Positions 33,919 through 43,037 of a stretch of 64,000 bases of DNA are shown here, piece by piece. Source of the stretch: Clostridiales bacterium. Lineage in GTDB: Bacteria > Bacillota > Clostridia > Oscillospirales > Oscillospiraceae. The stretch's first letter is position 1. Each line of letters opens with the position of its first letter. The notes below the pieces were generated by a model. The model did no database searches and had not been told where the DNA came from. It worked only from the letters and a program-made list of their open reading frames with translations. Location: positions 57,641-121,640 of the forward strand of contig JAAYBD010000026.1 in assembly GCA_012719035.1 (NCBI GenBank), given 5' to 3'. Made by a program: the position numbers and the translations under genes.

Positions 33919-35187
33919 ATGTTTCAAGAACTCATTGACAACATAACTAACGTTAGTGTATTTACAGAGAGTATACAGGCATGGATATCTAATCTCTCAA
34001 TAAACTCCGTCATCATTTTTATCATGATGATATTCATGATCGTCGGCGCCATTGATAAGATACGCGGAAACAAGCTTGGATACGGTGAACAATTCGACGA
34101 AGGCTTTAACGCTATGGGACCGCTTGCCATTGCTATGGCGGGTGTCGTCGCGGCGGCTCCGGTGCTCGCGATAATCCTTGGACCCATTATAAAGCCCATT
34201 TATACCGCTGTCGGCGCGGACCCCTCAATGTTTGCAACCACCCTTCTCGCCTGCGACATGGGCGGCTATCCCTTAGCAATGGAGCTGGCTTCCGATGCTT
34301 CTATCGGAAACTTCTCCGGACTGATCCTCGGAACTATGATGGGACCCACCATAGTATTCACTATCCCTGTTGCATTGTCTATCATCAAGAAGGAAGACCG
34401 TTCATATCTGGGAGCAGGTATCCTTGCAGGTCTTATAACCATTCCTATCGGATGTATTGCCGGCGGTCTGGTAATGAACATGACCCCCTATAAAATCAGC
34501 ATTGGAACCATTCTTGTAAACCTCATTCCCGTTATAATCATTGCCGGACTTATCGTTCTCGGCCTGTGGTTCATCCCCACCAAGATGATAAACGGCTTCA
34601 ACAAGTTCGGCAAGGGCGTTACTGTGCTCATCACAATATTTACTGCCATCGCGGTATTTGAATATCAGACGCACATCAAGTTCCCGCTCATGGACATCAT
34701 GGTTGAGCCAAACGCGGACGGCGTAATTCCTCTTGAAAGCGGTCTGCTTGTCTGCGGACAGATAGCCATTGTCTTGATCGGCGCTTTCCCGATGGTCAAG
34801 TGGATCACTAAGACTTTCGGAAAAGGACTTGGGAAGATTGGCAGCAAGCTCGGCATGAACGAAAGCGGCTCTGCCGGACTGGTTGCAAACCTTGCCAACA
34901 ACATCGCAATGTTCAACATAATGGGCGACATGAACCCCAAAGGCAAGCTGCTCAACGTAGCATTTGCAGTCTCCGCGGCATTCGTATTCGGCGATCACCT
35001 TGGCTTTACAGCAGGCGTCAATTCTGATATGATATTCCCGATGATAGTCGGTAAACTTGTTGCCGGTATCACAGCGCTTATACTTGCAAGCATCCTTTCT
35101 CCCAAACTTCTTGCCAAGATTCAAAGCGCCGGAGGCGAGCCTGAGCTTTCCGGAGCCGACGGGGCAGACGATAGCACCGAAAAGTAA
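33919..35187 (+). CDS. eutH: Ethanolamine permease EutH
   Basis: 422 residues, about ten to eleven membrane helices (NSVIIFIMMIFMIVGAID first, SILS last) with the EutH signature GFNAMGPLAIAMAGVVAAAPVLA and a short acidic tail. EutH brings ethanolamine into the cell when it is scarce or the pH is low. ATG 33919 with AGGAGG 10 bases upstream; the in-frame ATG 33880 lacks a ribosome site. Confidence 0.93.
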   Translation: MFQELIDNITNVSVFTESIQAWISNLSINSVIIFIMMIFMIVGAIDKIRGNKLGYGEQFDEGFNAMGPLAIAMAGVVAAAPVLAIILGPIIKPIYTAVGADPSMFATTLLACDMGGYPLAMELASDASIGNFSGLILGTMMGPTIVFTIPVALSIIKKEDRSYLGAGILAGLITIPIGCIAGGLVMNMTPYKISIGTILVNLIPVIIIAGLIVLGLWFIPTKMINGFNKFGKGVTVLITIFTAIAVFEYQTHIKFPLMDIMVEPNADGVIPLESGLLVCGQIAIVLIGAFPMVKWITKTFGKGLGKIGSKLGMNESGSAGLVANLANNIAMFNIMGDMNPKGKLLNVAFAVSAAFVFGDHLGFTAGVNSDMIFPMIVGKLVAGITALILASILSPKLLAKIQSAGGEPELSGADGADDSTEK

Positions 35188-35225
35188 ATTTGAAGTTAAA
35201 TCTCAAATTCGGGAAAGGAAATTCA

Positions 35226-35657
35226 ATGAATATAAGTGAAGAACTGATTCGCGCGATAGTTGAGCAGGTAATACGCGAAACACAGAAAAACGACTGCGAC
35301 TTTCAAAAACAGGTAGACCCCAGCGGCATCATAGGAATAAAGACATCCTCAGTGAAGCTTGAGCCCTTTGCCGATCGTGACGATGTACTCCTGAAAGACG
35401 TTACTACCCTTGCAGAGGCGCCCCGTATCGGCTGCGGCATCATGGAGCTGAAAAACGGAGCAAGCTTTGAATGGACGCTCACCTATGATGAATTTGATAT
35501 AATTCAGGAAGGTTGTTTGGAAATCGAGATCGACGGTCGCGTAGTAAGCGGCGGTCCCGGTGATATTATCTACATCCCAAAGAACAGCCATATCCATTTC
35601 CGCACTCCGGATCATACGAAATATGTATATATCGTATATCCTGCGGATTGGCAGTAA
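35226..35657 (+). CDS. eutQ: EutQ cupin protein (acetate kinase)
   Basis: 143 residues: an amphipathic N-terminal helix (NISEELIRAIVEQVIRETQ), resembling encapsulation peptides, then a cupin domain (about 40-140) with CGIMELKNGASFEWTLTYDEFDIIQEG and GGPGDIIYIPKNSHI. EutQ was shown in enterobacteria to act as an acetate kinase. Here it is shorter at the N-terminus than the 233-residue E. coli protein. It is the last gene before the cobalamin riboswitch. Confidence 0.88.
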   Translation: MNISEELIRAIVEQVIRETQKNDCDFQKQVDPSGIIGIKTSSVKLEPFADRDDVLLKDVTTLAEAPRIGCGIMELKNGASFEWTLTYDEFDIIQEGCLEIEIDGRVVSGGPGDIIYIPKNSHIHFRTPDHTKYVYIVYPADWQ

Positions 35658-35689
35658 AAACTACTGGTATAAACAAAAATCAAATAAAA

Positions 35690-35901
35690 AATCTTTGTGA
35701 CCTCACAGGCGGCGAACCTGTGAGGGTGGACAAGGAAATTCGGTCAGAATCCGAAGCGGTACCGCCACTGTATGCGAAGTCCGCTGCTTAAGCGCCGCAA
35801 GGCGTCGGGCGAAAGCCCTCCATTGGGGAAACCTGAGAAGGTAAGCAGTTTGGGCGGGGAGGCAAAGCCTCCGTGCGCGAGCCAGGAGACCTACAAGGAT
35901 T
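35690..35901 (+). promoter_or_regulatory. Cobalamin (AdoCbl) riboswitch
   Basis: P1 arms AATCTTTGT and ACAAGGATT (35690-35698/35893-35901) close a 212-base element. It contains the conserved B12 box AGCCAGGAGACC (35880-35891) and the GCGGTACCGCCACTGTA region at 35756-35772. It is followed by the terminator at 35945-35982, so AdoCbl would reduce expression of the downstream cob and btu genes. Confidence 0.95.
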
Positions 35902-35944
35902 GTTCTGCATGGCATATTGCTGCCATGTAGACCCTCGATGCAAA

Positions 35945-35982
35945 AAAACGGTTGCGGCGATATATTGCCGTAGCCGTTTTTT
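35945..35982 (+). terminator. Riboswitch expression-platform terminator
   Basis: A 14-base stem (35945-35958 with 35967-35980, two G-U pairs) and 8-base loop, ending in six T. Together with the riboswitch it forms a transcriptional OFF switch. Confidence 0.9.
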
Positions 35983-36194
35983 CGTAAATAAAAGCCATTT
36001 TTCCTCATTCCGCCCGATGCAGGACGAAATGATTCTTGGAATGCATTACATCCGATGAAGCTTGTGATAGCATTTAATAAGCGTAAGCTTAATAGAGATT
36101 TCGGAACGGGGCGACGACAGCCCCGCTCCGGAACATAAAAGCATTGAAAAAGCTGTTTGGAAATTAACCCGCCGCGTAAAAAGGAGCGGATGCT
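35983..36194 (+). other. Leader between riboswitch terminator and first structural gene
   Basis: No gene is seen. It contains a strong hairpin, CGGAACGGGGC pairing with GCCCCGCTCCG at about 36102-36132, without a T-run. The DUF2284 gene starts at 36195 with AAAAAGGAGCGG upstream. Confidence 0.5.
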
Positions 36195-36776
36195 ATGTTA
36201 TATAAAACAGAGGTAACAACAAACGAAATTCCCTCCGCCGAACTATTTGACAAATACTGTATACCGGATAAAATCGTTCCTTTATGCAGGGACTGTCCGG
36301 ATTACGCCCGTGCATGGTCATGTCCGCCAGGCATTCCTAATTCCGATTCTTTCAGAAGATATCTGTACGCGGCAATCGTCGGGGTAAAAGTGATATATTC
36401 GGACAATGCGCTTACGCAGGCAGCGGACTCTCCTGAAGCCGCCGAAGCAGTCAGGGCAGATACTTACGGAAAGGTAAAACGCAAGGTGCTGAGCGCCCTG
36501 CTCAGCGCGGAGAAGCTGTCGCCGCCCTCATACACAATCGCAGCGGGGCGCTGCGAAATATGCGGACGCTGCGCCCGCATAGACGGGCTTGCCTGCCGTA
36601 ATCCTTGGGCGCTTCGATACTCTTTTTCCGCCTTAGGTTTCGATCTTGGACGCATATCAGAAGAGCTGCTCGGTATACCGCTGCTTTGGGCAGACAAAGG
36701 GCTCCCACCGTACAATATGGCAATATATGCCTTCCTGTCAAACAGCAGGACAGTGCCCGATTTTCATATATCGTGA
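36195..36776 (+). CDS. DUF2284 predicted metal-binding protein
   Basis: 193 residues with the DUF2284 pattern: CRDCPDYARAWSCPPG (about 34-49) and CEICGRCARIDGLACRNP (about 119-136), cysteines suited to bind metal or Fe-S. Function unknown; relatives are often beside cobalamin or methyltransferase genes. It is the first gene behind the B12 riboswitch and so is likely under cobalamin control. Confidence 0.8.
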   Translation: MLYKTEVTTNEIPSAELFDKYCIPDKIVPLCRDCPDYARAWSCPPGIPNSDSFRRYLYAAIVGVKVIYSDNALTQAADSPEAAEAVRADTYGKVKRKVLSALLSAEKLSPPSYTIAAGRCEICGRCARIDGLACRNPWALRYSFSALGFDLGRISEELLGIPLLWADKGLPPYNMAIYAFLSNSRTVPDFHIS

Positions 36777-36784
36777 GGGAGAGC

Positions 36785-37195
36785 ATGAACGGAAACCAAG
36801 CAGATATTTCAGACAGACTGTATATCTCCACTATCGCGGAGGATTGTACGGAGCTGTCCCAAAAATTATGATATACGGCGCATAGTGATGCATGGAGGGC
36901 ATCTTCCAAACGCATATTTTCCAGAATGGTTCCATGAGCGCTCGGTTATATTTTTGAAGCGTTTGCTACGGAACCTTTCCGATGATTTTCAAATCATCGC
37001 AAAGAATGTACTTGGGGATATGCCCGAAAGACTTCTGAACATAGTTATGGAGGTCGGTGATCCGCGAATGGGTATATGCCTTGACATAGGGTACGCGGGC
37101 GCATCGGCAAGTGTCCGCGTCACAGATTGGATAAACTGTCGCCGAAAGCAAGCTTTATCATAGAAAACGAACACACCGCCTCGTCCCTCAAATAG
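36785..37195 (+). pseudogene. Decayed TIM-barrel protein (sugar phosphate isomerase/epimerase-like)
   Basis: Three collinear pieces of a COG1082-type TIM-barrel protein remain. 36785-36871 reads as an N-terminus (LYISTIAEDCTELSQKL). 36882-37130 in another frame reads VMHGGHLPNAYFPEWFHE and MGICLDIGYAGAS, the core of the family. 37142-37195 in a third frame reads ASFIIENEHTASSLK then stop. Roughly 70-90 residues between the first and second piece and some tens before the third are missing. Frameshifts and deletions make it non-functional. Its place inside the cobalamin operon suggests that an intact gene once belonged there. Confidence 0.75.
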
Positions 37196-37229
37196 CCGGA
37201 GGAATACGGATATATAGGAGAAAACAGAA

Positions 37230-38348
37230 ATGGATGATATCATGACTGAAGCCGCTTTAAAAGCCGCGCTCACTAAAATCACAGGTCTTGACGTTGAAGC
37301 CATGGAGGCTGCTCGAAACAGGCAGGCGAAGCTTGCAAAGCCCCCCGGAAGCCTTGGAAGGTTGGAGGAGCTTTCGATACAGCTTGCAGGAATTACCGGA
37401 AAAGTTACAAGCTGCCCGATGAAAAAACGGCTCATAGTGCTCTGTGCCGATAACGGGGTGGTGGACGAGGGTGTATCTTCCGCTCCAAGGTCGGTAACAC
37501 TTGCTCAGGCAATAAACATGACAAAAGGTCTGACCGGAGTCGGCGTGCTTTGCGCTCATTACGGTGCTGAGCTTCAAGTCGTGGATATGGGAATAATGGC
37601 AGAGTACGACTGTCCGGAAATACTTGACCGCAGAATTGCTTTCGGAACGGGCAACATAGCAAAAGAGGCGGCAATGACAAGAGAGATGGCTGTTAAGGCT
37701 GTTATGACCGGAATCGAGCTGGCAGGCAGTGCGTTCCGCGAGGGTGCAGGTGTCCTCGGAGTAGGTGAAATGGGCATAGGCAACACCACCACATCGGCGG
37801 CTGTGCTCTCTGCCTTGACAGGACTTCCGTCCGAAAAACTCGTCGGGCGCGGGGGAGGAATTGACGATACTGCTTTTATACGGAAGAAAGAAATTGTTAC
37901 AGACGCTGTGGCGCGCTTGAAGCCGGACAAAGACGACCCGCTCGATGTGCTTGCAAAGGTTAGCGGCTTTGATATAGCGGCGATGACCGGCGTCTTTCTT
38001 GGAGCGGCGATAAACCGCCTGCCCGTTGTTATAGACGGATATATCTCGGCTGTGGCGGCTCTCTGTGCCTTCCGCCTTTGTCCCGCAGCAAAAGATTTTA
38101 TGATTCCCTCACACGAATCATGCGAGGCGGGATATGCCGCCGCAATGAAAGAGCTTTCGATGCGGCCTATACTGATGCTTGATATGCGTCTTGGCGAGGG
38201 CAGCGGCTGCCCCTTGGTTTTCAGTATTTTGGATGCGGCCTGTGCTATAATAAAAAACATGGCAAGCTTCGAGTGCGCGGGAATCGACGACGGCTACCTT
38301 GAGGATATCCGCAAAGAGGAACGGTATACCGGCGGGAGAAAATCCTAA
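37230..38348 (+). CDS. cobT: Nicotinate-nucleotide:dimethylbenzimidazole phosphoribosyltransferase CobT
   Basis: 372 residues. Family segments are KPPGSLGRLEELSIQLAGI, VLCADNGVVDEGVSS, LGVGEMGIGNTTTSAAV, HESCEAGYAAAM and LDMRLGEGSGCPL with the catalytic Glu. It activates the lower-ligand base (DMB or another benzimidazole) as alpha-ribotide for cobalamin assembly. Ribosome site AGGAG. No bzaB or bluB-type DMB synthesis genes are in the window, so the base is probably scavenged. Confidence 0.95.
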   Translation: MDDIMTEAALKAALTKITGLDVEAMEAARNRQAKLAKPPGSLGRLEELSIQLAGITGKVTSCPMKKRLIVLCADNGVVDEGVSSAPRSVTLAQAINMTKGLTGVGVLCAHYGAELQVVDMGIMAEYDCPEILDRRIAFGTGNIAKEAAMTREMAVKAVMTGIELAGSAFREGAGVLGVGEMGIGNTTTSAAVLSALTGLPSEKLVGRGGGIDDTAFIRKKEIVTDAVARLKPDKDDPLDVLAKVSGFDIAAMTGVFLGAAINRLPVVIDGYISAVAALCAFRLCPAAKDFMIPSHESCEAGYAAAMKELSMRPILMLDMRLGEGSGCPLVFSILDAACAIIKNMASFECAGIDDGYLEDIRKEERYTGGRKS

Positions 38349-38412
38349 ATCCGCCCGCAGCACGATATAGCCTTGCCGCGTGCTTTTGTAAACGAAAGGA
38401 ATTGCAGTTTAT

Positions 38413-38952
38413 ATGACAGTTTTGATTTCAGGAGGAGTAAAAAACGGAAAGTCCTACCATGCACAGCGCATAGCGCATAGGCTTGCCGGAGATGCTCCGC
38501 TGTATTATATTGCAACTATGATACCGCACGATACGGAGGATGAGCAGCGCATTGCCCGTCATATTTCCGACCGCGAAGGCTGGGGTTTTGAAACGATAGA
38601 ATGTCCTTGCGACATTCTGCGCTGTTTTGACTCGGCAAAGCCGGAGGGAGTCTTTCTTTTGGACAGCACTACCGCCCTTCTGTCAAATGAAATGTTTTTA
38701 AATGACGGCAGAATAAACCACGCCGCGGCAGAAAAAATTGCGGAGGAGCTTTGCGTCTTTGCCAAAAACGCCGGAGGACTTGTAATCGTATCCGACTCCA
38801 TTTATTCAGATGCCATAATATACAGTGATTTGACAGAGGAATACCGTATGGGTCTGGCATACATAGACCGCGCCATAGCAAAAATCTGTGATATTGTTCT
38901 TGAAATTTGCTGCGGTACTGTGGTATGCCATAAGGGAGAGCTTAAAGAATGA
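38413..38952 (+). CDS. cobU: Adenosylcobinamide kinase / guanylyltransferase CobU
   Basis: 179 residues with a P-loop GGVKNGKSYHAQRIA (about 7-21), the YIATMIPHD-like segment and RIARHISDREGWGFETIECP of the family. It phosphorylates adenosylcobinamide and adds GMP in the salvage path. The stop overlaps the cobS start. A shorter CobU-like gene follows at 39716. Confidence 0.88.
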   Translation: MTVLISGGVKNGKSYHAQRIAHRLAGDAPLYYIATMIPHDTEDEQRIARHISDREGWGFETIECPCDILRCFDSAKPEGVFLLDSTTALLSNEMFLNDGRINHAAAEKIAEELCVFAKNAGGLVIVSDSIYSDAIIYSDLTEEYRMGLAYIDRAIAKICDIVLEICCGTVVCHKGELKE

Positions 38953-39704
38953 AAAAAGGTTTTTCAGCGCTGGGTATGGCTTTGAGCATGTATACTATAA
39001 TTCCCCTGCCACTGAAAAAATGGGACGAGGATTCCCGCCCGCTCATGCTCATGTTTTTGCCGGTTGTCGGGCTTGTTGTGGGTCTTATATGGTATGCCCT
39101 TGCACTGCTCATGAGGTTTCTGAATTTTCCGGAGGTGCTTTATGCGGCTCTTTTGACGATTTATCCATATAAAATAACAGGGTTTATACATCTGGACGGG
39201 TTTATGGACTGCTGTGATGCAATATTGTCGCGCAGATCAAAGGAGGAAAAGCAGAAAATACTCAAAGACCCGCACGTCGGCGCCTTTGCAGTCATTTCGC
39301 TCGCTGTGCTTTTTCTTCTATGCTTTGCATTTTTCCTTTCGCAGCCGGACACCGCGGCATTGGAAGCGTTGATATTTGCTCCCGCCTGCGCAAGATGCAT
39401 TTCAGCACTGTGCGTCCTTAATATGAGCCCGATTGCACACAGCCAGTTTGCAGGGGCCTTCGTGAAAGGGAAAAAGAAAGTGTATACCGCTGTCCTGACA
39501 GTCTTACTGCCGCTGTTTTTTGGAGCGGCATATGCATTCGGCGGTCCGAATGCTGTTTTCCCGTCCGCCGCCGCAGCAGCCGGATGTCTTTTGGGCATCT
39601 TGTATGCACGCGCACAGCTCGGCGGGATGTCCGGTGATGTGGCGGGTTACGGAACTGTTATCGGTGAAGCCGCCGGACTTGCCGCCATAATAATAAATAT
39701 TTAG
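38949..39704 (+). CDS. cobS: Cobalamin synthase CobS
   Basis: 251 residues, about six to seven membrane helices, with the cobalamin-synthase signature HLDGFMDCCDAILSRRSKEEK and KDPHVGAFAV (about 80-115). It joins adenosylcobinamide-GDP to alpha-ribazole in the membrane to form AdoCbl. Overlaps cobU by 4 bases. A conserved later motif GAYGTVIGEAAGL-like (DVAGYGTVIGEAAGLAA) ends the protein. Confidence 0.93.
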   Translation: MKKGFSALGMALSMYTIIPLPLKKWDEDSRPLMLMFLPVVGLVVGLIWYALALLMRFLNFPEVLYAALLTIYPYKITGFIHLDGFMDCCDAILSRRSKEEKQKILKDPHVGAFAVISLAVLFLLCFAFFLSQPDTAALEALIFAPACARCISALCVLNMSPIAHSQFAGAFVKGKKKVYTAVLTVLLPLFFGAAYAFGGPNAVFPSAAAAAGCLLGILYARAQLGGMSGDVAGYGTVIGEAAGLAAIIINI

Positions 39705-39715
39705 GGGGAAAGAAT

Positions 39716-40093
39716 ATGCACCTTATAATAGGCGGTGCGTATCAGGGAAAGTTGGAATACGCAAGGGAGCGCTTTGGGCTTATGGATGAGGATATATCAT
39801 TATGCCCCGACGACCGCGAACCTGATTTTTCCCGGTGTTGTCTGTATCATATAGAGAGGTTTGTCCTGTTCTGTCTCAGAAATGGACGCAGCCCGGCAGA
39901 AGAGATAGATAAGTGGCGCAGAACCCACAGCGGCGGGGTTATTATATGTGAAGATATCTTCTGCGGCGTGGTTCCGACGGATAAGGAAACGCGCATATGG
40001 CGGGAAGCTGTCGGCCGCTTTATGAGCTGGGCTGCGGAGCAGTCCGAGGGAGTAGTGAGGATATTCTGCGGACTGCCTCAGGTGCTGAAATAG
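39716..40093 (+). CDS. Short CobU-like protein
   Basis: 125 residues. It begins with a degenerate P-loop (LIIGGAYQGKLEYAR) and ends with the CobU-like C-terminus CEDIFCGVVPTDKETRIWREAVGRFMSWAA...GLPQVLK. The region between is much shorter than in the full enzyme and matches only the P-loop and the guanylyltransferase end. Possibly a partner or regulator of CobU. Follows cobS by 11 bases. I call it CobU-related, not a second active enzyme. Confidence 0.7.
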   Translation: MHLIIGGAYQGKLEYARERFGLMDEDISLCPDDREPDFSRCCLYHIERFVLFCLRNGRSPAEEIDKWRRTHSGGVIICEDIFCGVVPTDKETRIWREAVGRFMSWAAEQSEGVVRIFCGLPQVLK

Positions 40094-40219
40094 AAAGAAA
40101 AACATCGCTTTCGGCGCAGGCTTCGAGGCGGATAAAACTCTAAACCGTAAAATATACGGTGACGTTTATTTTAGTATACAAAGCGGTGAATTATTTTAAA
40201 ATACACTGGAGGAGAAATA

Positions 40220-41146
40220 ATGAAAAACACAAGAATCAGCACGCTTATTGTAGTTGTAATGCTCATTGTCTCACTTTTCACCGGCTGCGGAGAAAAGACG
40301 GCAAATGAACCGCAGGGTCAAACGCCAGTCTCCGTTACCGACATGATGGGGCGTGAGACAAGCCTTGAAAAACCCGCTGAAAAGGTCGTTGCGCTGACCG
40401 CTTCCGACTGTGAGATTTTATACTCACTCGGAGCGGGAGATACCGTTATAGCAAGAGGAGAATACTGCAACTATCCCGAAGAAGCTCTTGCGGTTCAAGC
40501 GGTGTCCTCCGGCAGTGAAACAAACCTTGAGCAAATAATCGCGCTTAAACCCGATGTAGTTATCATGAGCGCCATGGCTCAGACCAGCGAACAGGTCGAA
40601 GTTCTTAAAAATGCCGGAATCCCCGTTGTTATGAACAATGCAAAATCCATTGAAGAGGTGTACACCTCTATCGAAATAATAGGCAAGGTCGTCGGCAAGG
40701 AAACGGAAGCCGCGGCTTTGATCGATGAAATGAAAGCAGGCTTTGAAGAAATTGCCGCTTCGGTGACGGAAAAAGAAAACAAAACGGTTTACTTTGAGGT
40801 GTCTCCTCTCGAATACGGTCTTTGGACAGCGGGAAAAGGCACATTTATGGATGAGATAACTACTATGCTTGGGATGACAAACATCTTTGCCGACGTTTCC
40901 GATTGGGCAGAGATATCCCAAGAGCAGGTTATTGAGCGAAATCCCGATTATATAGTGACCATTACTATGGGAATGGAAGGGCAGCTGCCGCCCGCCGAGG
41001 AAATCATGTCGCGCAGCGGCTGGCAGAATATAACCGCCGTTTCATCCAGCAAGGTAATAACGGTCGATTCCGATGAAATATCCAGACCGGGTCCGCGGCT
41101 TGTTGATGCCGCCAAGGGACTGCGCGAATTCTTCTATGGCGAGTAA
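40220..41146 (+). CDS. btuF: Cobalamin/corrinoid-binding lipoprotein BtuF
   Basis: 308 residues with a lipoprotein signal (LFTGC, Cys23) and the periplasmic-binding-protein fold of the iron-siderophore/vitamin B12 class: VSVTDMMGRETSLEKPAEKVVALTASDCEILYSLGAGD and later PDYIVTITMGMEGQLPPAEE. It captures corrinoid outside the membrane and delivers it to BtuCD. The cobalamin role is inferred from the operon. Ribosome site GGAGG. Confidence 0.88.
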   Translation: MKNTRISTLIVVVMLIVSLFTGCGEKTANEPQGQTPVSVTDMMGRETSLEKPAEKVVALTASDCEILYSLGAGDTVIARGEYCNYPEEALAVQAVSSGSETNLEQIIALKPDVVIMSAMAQTSEQVEVLKNAGIPVVMNNAKSIEEVYTSIEIIGKVVGKETEAAALIDEMKAGFEEIAASVTEKENKTVYFEVSPLEYGLWTAGKGTFMDEITTMLGMTNIFADVSDWAEISQEQVIERNPDYIVTITMGMEGQLPPAEEIMSRSGWQNITAVSSSKVITVDSDEISRPGPRLVDAAKGLREFFYGE

Positions 41147-42170
41147 GTCAGAGAAATTCAGTACGGCTGAATATGCCGTAATGCTGCTCGTCACAATTAC
41201 AGTTTTTGTGCTGTGCATCTGTTTGGGAAGCGTAACTGTGCCGGTATCGGATGTTTTCAGAAACATTTGGGGTTCTGTTACGGGTAAAGCCGCCTCTCCC
41301 GAAGATGTATCCCGCGCGATAATCGTTTCCGTACGGCTGCCGAGGGTGCTCTGCGTGTCGTTTACCGGTGCTGCGCTGTCTCTCTGCGGCGCCGCCATGC
41401 AGGGAATACTGCGAAATCCTCTGGCAGACGGCTCCACATTAGGCGTGTCCAGCGGTGCATCATTAGGAGCTGTGCTGGCAATCGCTTTCGGAGCACAGAT
41501 ACCTTGGTTTTCCGGTGCGGGCACAATGCTCATGGCAATGCTCTTTGCCTTTTTGTCCCTTATCGTCATACTTTCGCTTGCGCGGAAACTGGATCACTCG
41601 CTTTCAACAAATACGATTATCCTGACAGGCATAGTATTTTCTATGTTCATCAACAGCATAATAAGTCTTGTCATAGCCTTTGCAGGCGATCGGGTAAAAA
41701 CCATCACGTTCTGGACAATGGGTTCTCTTGCCAACACCGTCTATTCAAATGCGCTGACGCTTCTGATTGCGCTGTTTATCTGCGGCATTATGATCCTTTC
41801 CAAGGCAAGGGAGCTGAACGCCTTTGCCATCGGAGAAGACAACGCCAGAAGCGTCGGTGTAGACGTAAAAAGGGTAAAGCTTATCCTGCTGATAGCGGTT
41901 TCGGCTTTGATAGGCATTTGCGTATCTATCGGCGGAACTATAGGCTTTGTAGGGCTTGTTACCCCCCACATGACCCGCATGATAGTCGGACCGAATCATA
42001 AAAAGCTCCTGCCTGCCTCTATGTTTTTCGGTGCTGTTTTCCTCATGCTTGCAGACCTTCTAAGCCGCACACTGCTCAGTCCGGTGGAGCTGCCTGTGGG
42101 TGTTGTAACGTCCTTTATCGGTGCCATAATGTTTATTTATATTTTCTGCAAAACAAGAAAGGTACAATGA
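41136..42170 (+). CDS. btuC: Cobalamin ABC transporter permease BtuC
   Basis: 344 residues, about nine to ten membrane helices of the FecCD type, with ICLGSVTVPVSDVF near the start, the conserved GAAMQGILRNPLADGSTLGVSSGASLGAVL segment and GTIGFVGLVTPHMTRMIVGPNHKKLLPAS near the C-terminus. ATG 41136 lies inside the last codons of btuF, so the genes are translationally coupled. An upstream in-frame ATG at 41073 is less likely as it would overlap btuF more. Confidence 0.9.
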   Translation: MASKSEKFSTAEYAVMLLVTITVFVLCICLGSVTVPVSDVFRNIWGSVTGKAASPEDVSRAIIVSVRLPRVLCVSFTGAALSLCGAAMQGILRNPLADGSTLGVSSGASLGAVLAIAFGAQIPWFSGAGTMLMAMLFAFLSLIVILSLARKLDHSLSTNTIILTGIVFSMFINSIISLVIAFAGDRVKTITFWTMGSLANTVYSNALTLLIALFICGIMILSKARELNAFAIGEDNARSVGVDVKRVKLILLIAVSALIGICVSIGGTIGFVGLVTPHMTRMIVGPNHKKLLPASMFFGAVFLMLADLLSRTLLSPVELPVGVVTSFIGAIMFIYIFCKTRKVQ

Positions 42171-42171
42171 A

Positions 42172-42942
42172 ATGCTTGATGTAAAAGGTATTACCGTTGA
42201 CTATGGGCAAAAGAGAATACTGGATGATGTCAGCTTTTCATTAAAAGCCGGTCATTGGCTGATGATAGCCGGTCCGAACGGTGCGGGGAAAAGCACCATC
42301 ATCAAAGCGCTTTCGCAGGGCTGTCCCTACGCGGGAAAGATTCTGTTTGAAGGTGTGAACACTTTTAAACTGAAGCCGGCGGAGCTTGCACACAGGCTTG
42401 GATTTCTATCGCAGAGCCACGAGGTCACCTATTCCTTTACAGTGAGAGAAGTCGTTGCCTTGGGCAGATATGCCTATTCGGCAGGCTTGTTTGGATTTTC
42501 CTCAGCGGAGGATACCGCCAAAATAGACGCAGCGCTTCAGGCTACGGGGCTTTCAGAACTTGCCGACCGCTCTGTTTTGACTCTGTCCGGCGGTGAGCTT
42601 CAACGTACATTTCTGGCACAGCTTTTTGCTCAGGATCCAAAAATCATTGTTCTGGACGAGCCGACAAATAACCTTGATCTTGTATATCAAAAGCAGATTT
42701 TTGAGCTTATTGGTCAATGGATAAAAGGCGGCGACAGGGCGGTGATATCTGTCGTACACGATTTGAGCCTTGCAAGGCTCTACGGAACCGATGCGATTCT
42801 CCTTGATCACGGAAAAATCGTTGCAAAGGGTACGCCTGACGATGCTATTTCGGGAAAGCATCTCAACAGCGTCTATTCTATGGATGTGGTTGGGTATATG
42901 CGCACCATACTGTCTGCATGGGAAAATGTAAAAAACAGATAG
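42172..42942 (+). CDS. btuD: Cobalamin ABC transporter ATPase BtuD
   Basis: 256 residues: Walker A GPNGAGKST (about 36-44), Q-loop SQSHEV, signature LSGGELQR, Walker B IIVLDEPTNNLD and the His switch VVHDLS. One base separates it from btuC. With BtuF and BtuC it forms the corrinoid importer that feeds salvage (CobU, CobT, CobS). Confidence 0.92.
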   Translation: MLDVKGITVDYGQKRILDDVSFSLKAGHWLMIAGPNGAGKSTIIKALSQGCPYAGKILFEGVNTFKLKPAELAHRLGFLSQSHEVTYSFTVREVVALGRYAYSAGLFGFSSAEDTAKIDAALQATGLSELADRSVLTLSGGELQRTFLAQLFAQDPKIIVLDEPTNNLDLVYQKQIFELIGQWIKGGDRAVISVVHDLSLARLYGTDAILLDHGKIVAKGTPDDAISGKHLNSVYSMDVVGYMRTILSAWENVKNR

Positions 42943-42947
42943 GAAAA

Positions 42948-43037
42948 ATGAGCTGGCCGGACCGAGGCGAAACGGCAAAGCAGGAAGATACTTTAAAAAT
43001 GCCAATTTTGCAGAATATTTTGGAGGCTGTAAAATGA
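42948..43037 (+). CDS. Small ORF, 29 residues, coupled to the Smr gene
   Basis: The frame starts at ATG 42948 (AGGAAAA just upstream, right after the btuD stop) and ends with TGA overlapping the ATG of the Smr gene. The product would be charged, with no known motif (starts MSWPDRGETAKQ). It may be a real small protein or only a coupling ORF. No homologue recognised. Confidence 0.35.
   Translation: MSWPDRGETAKQEDTLKMPILQNILEAVK

Noticed and set aside
36102..36132. G/C hairpin after the riboswitch as a second terminator
   Set aside because: It is followed by AACATAAAA rather than T; it may be a leader structure only.
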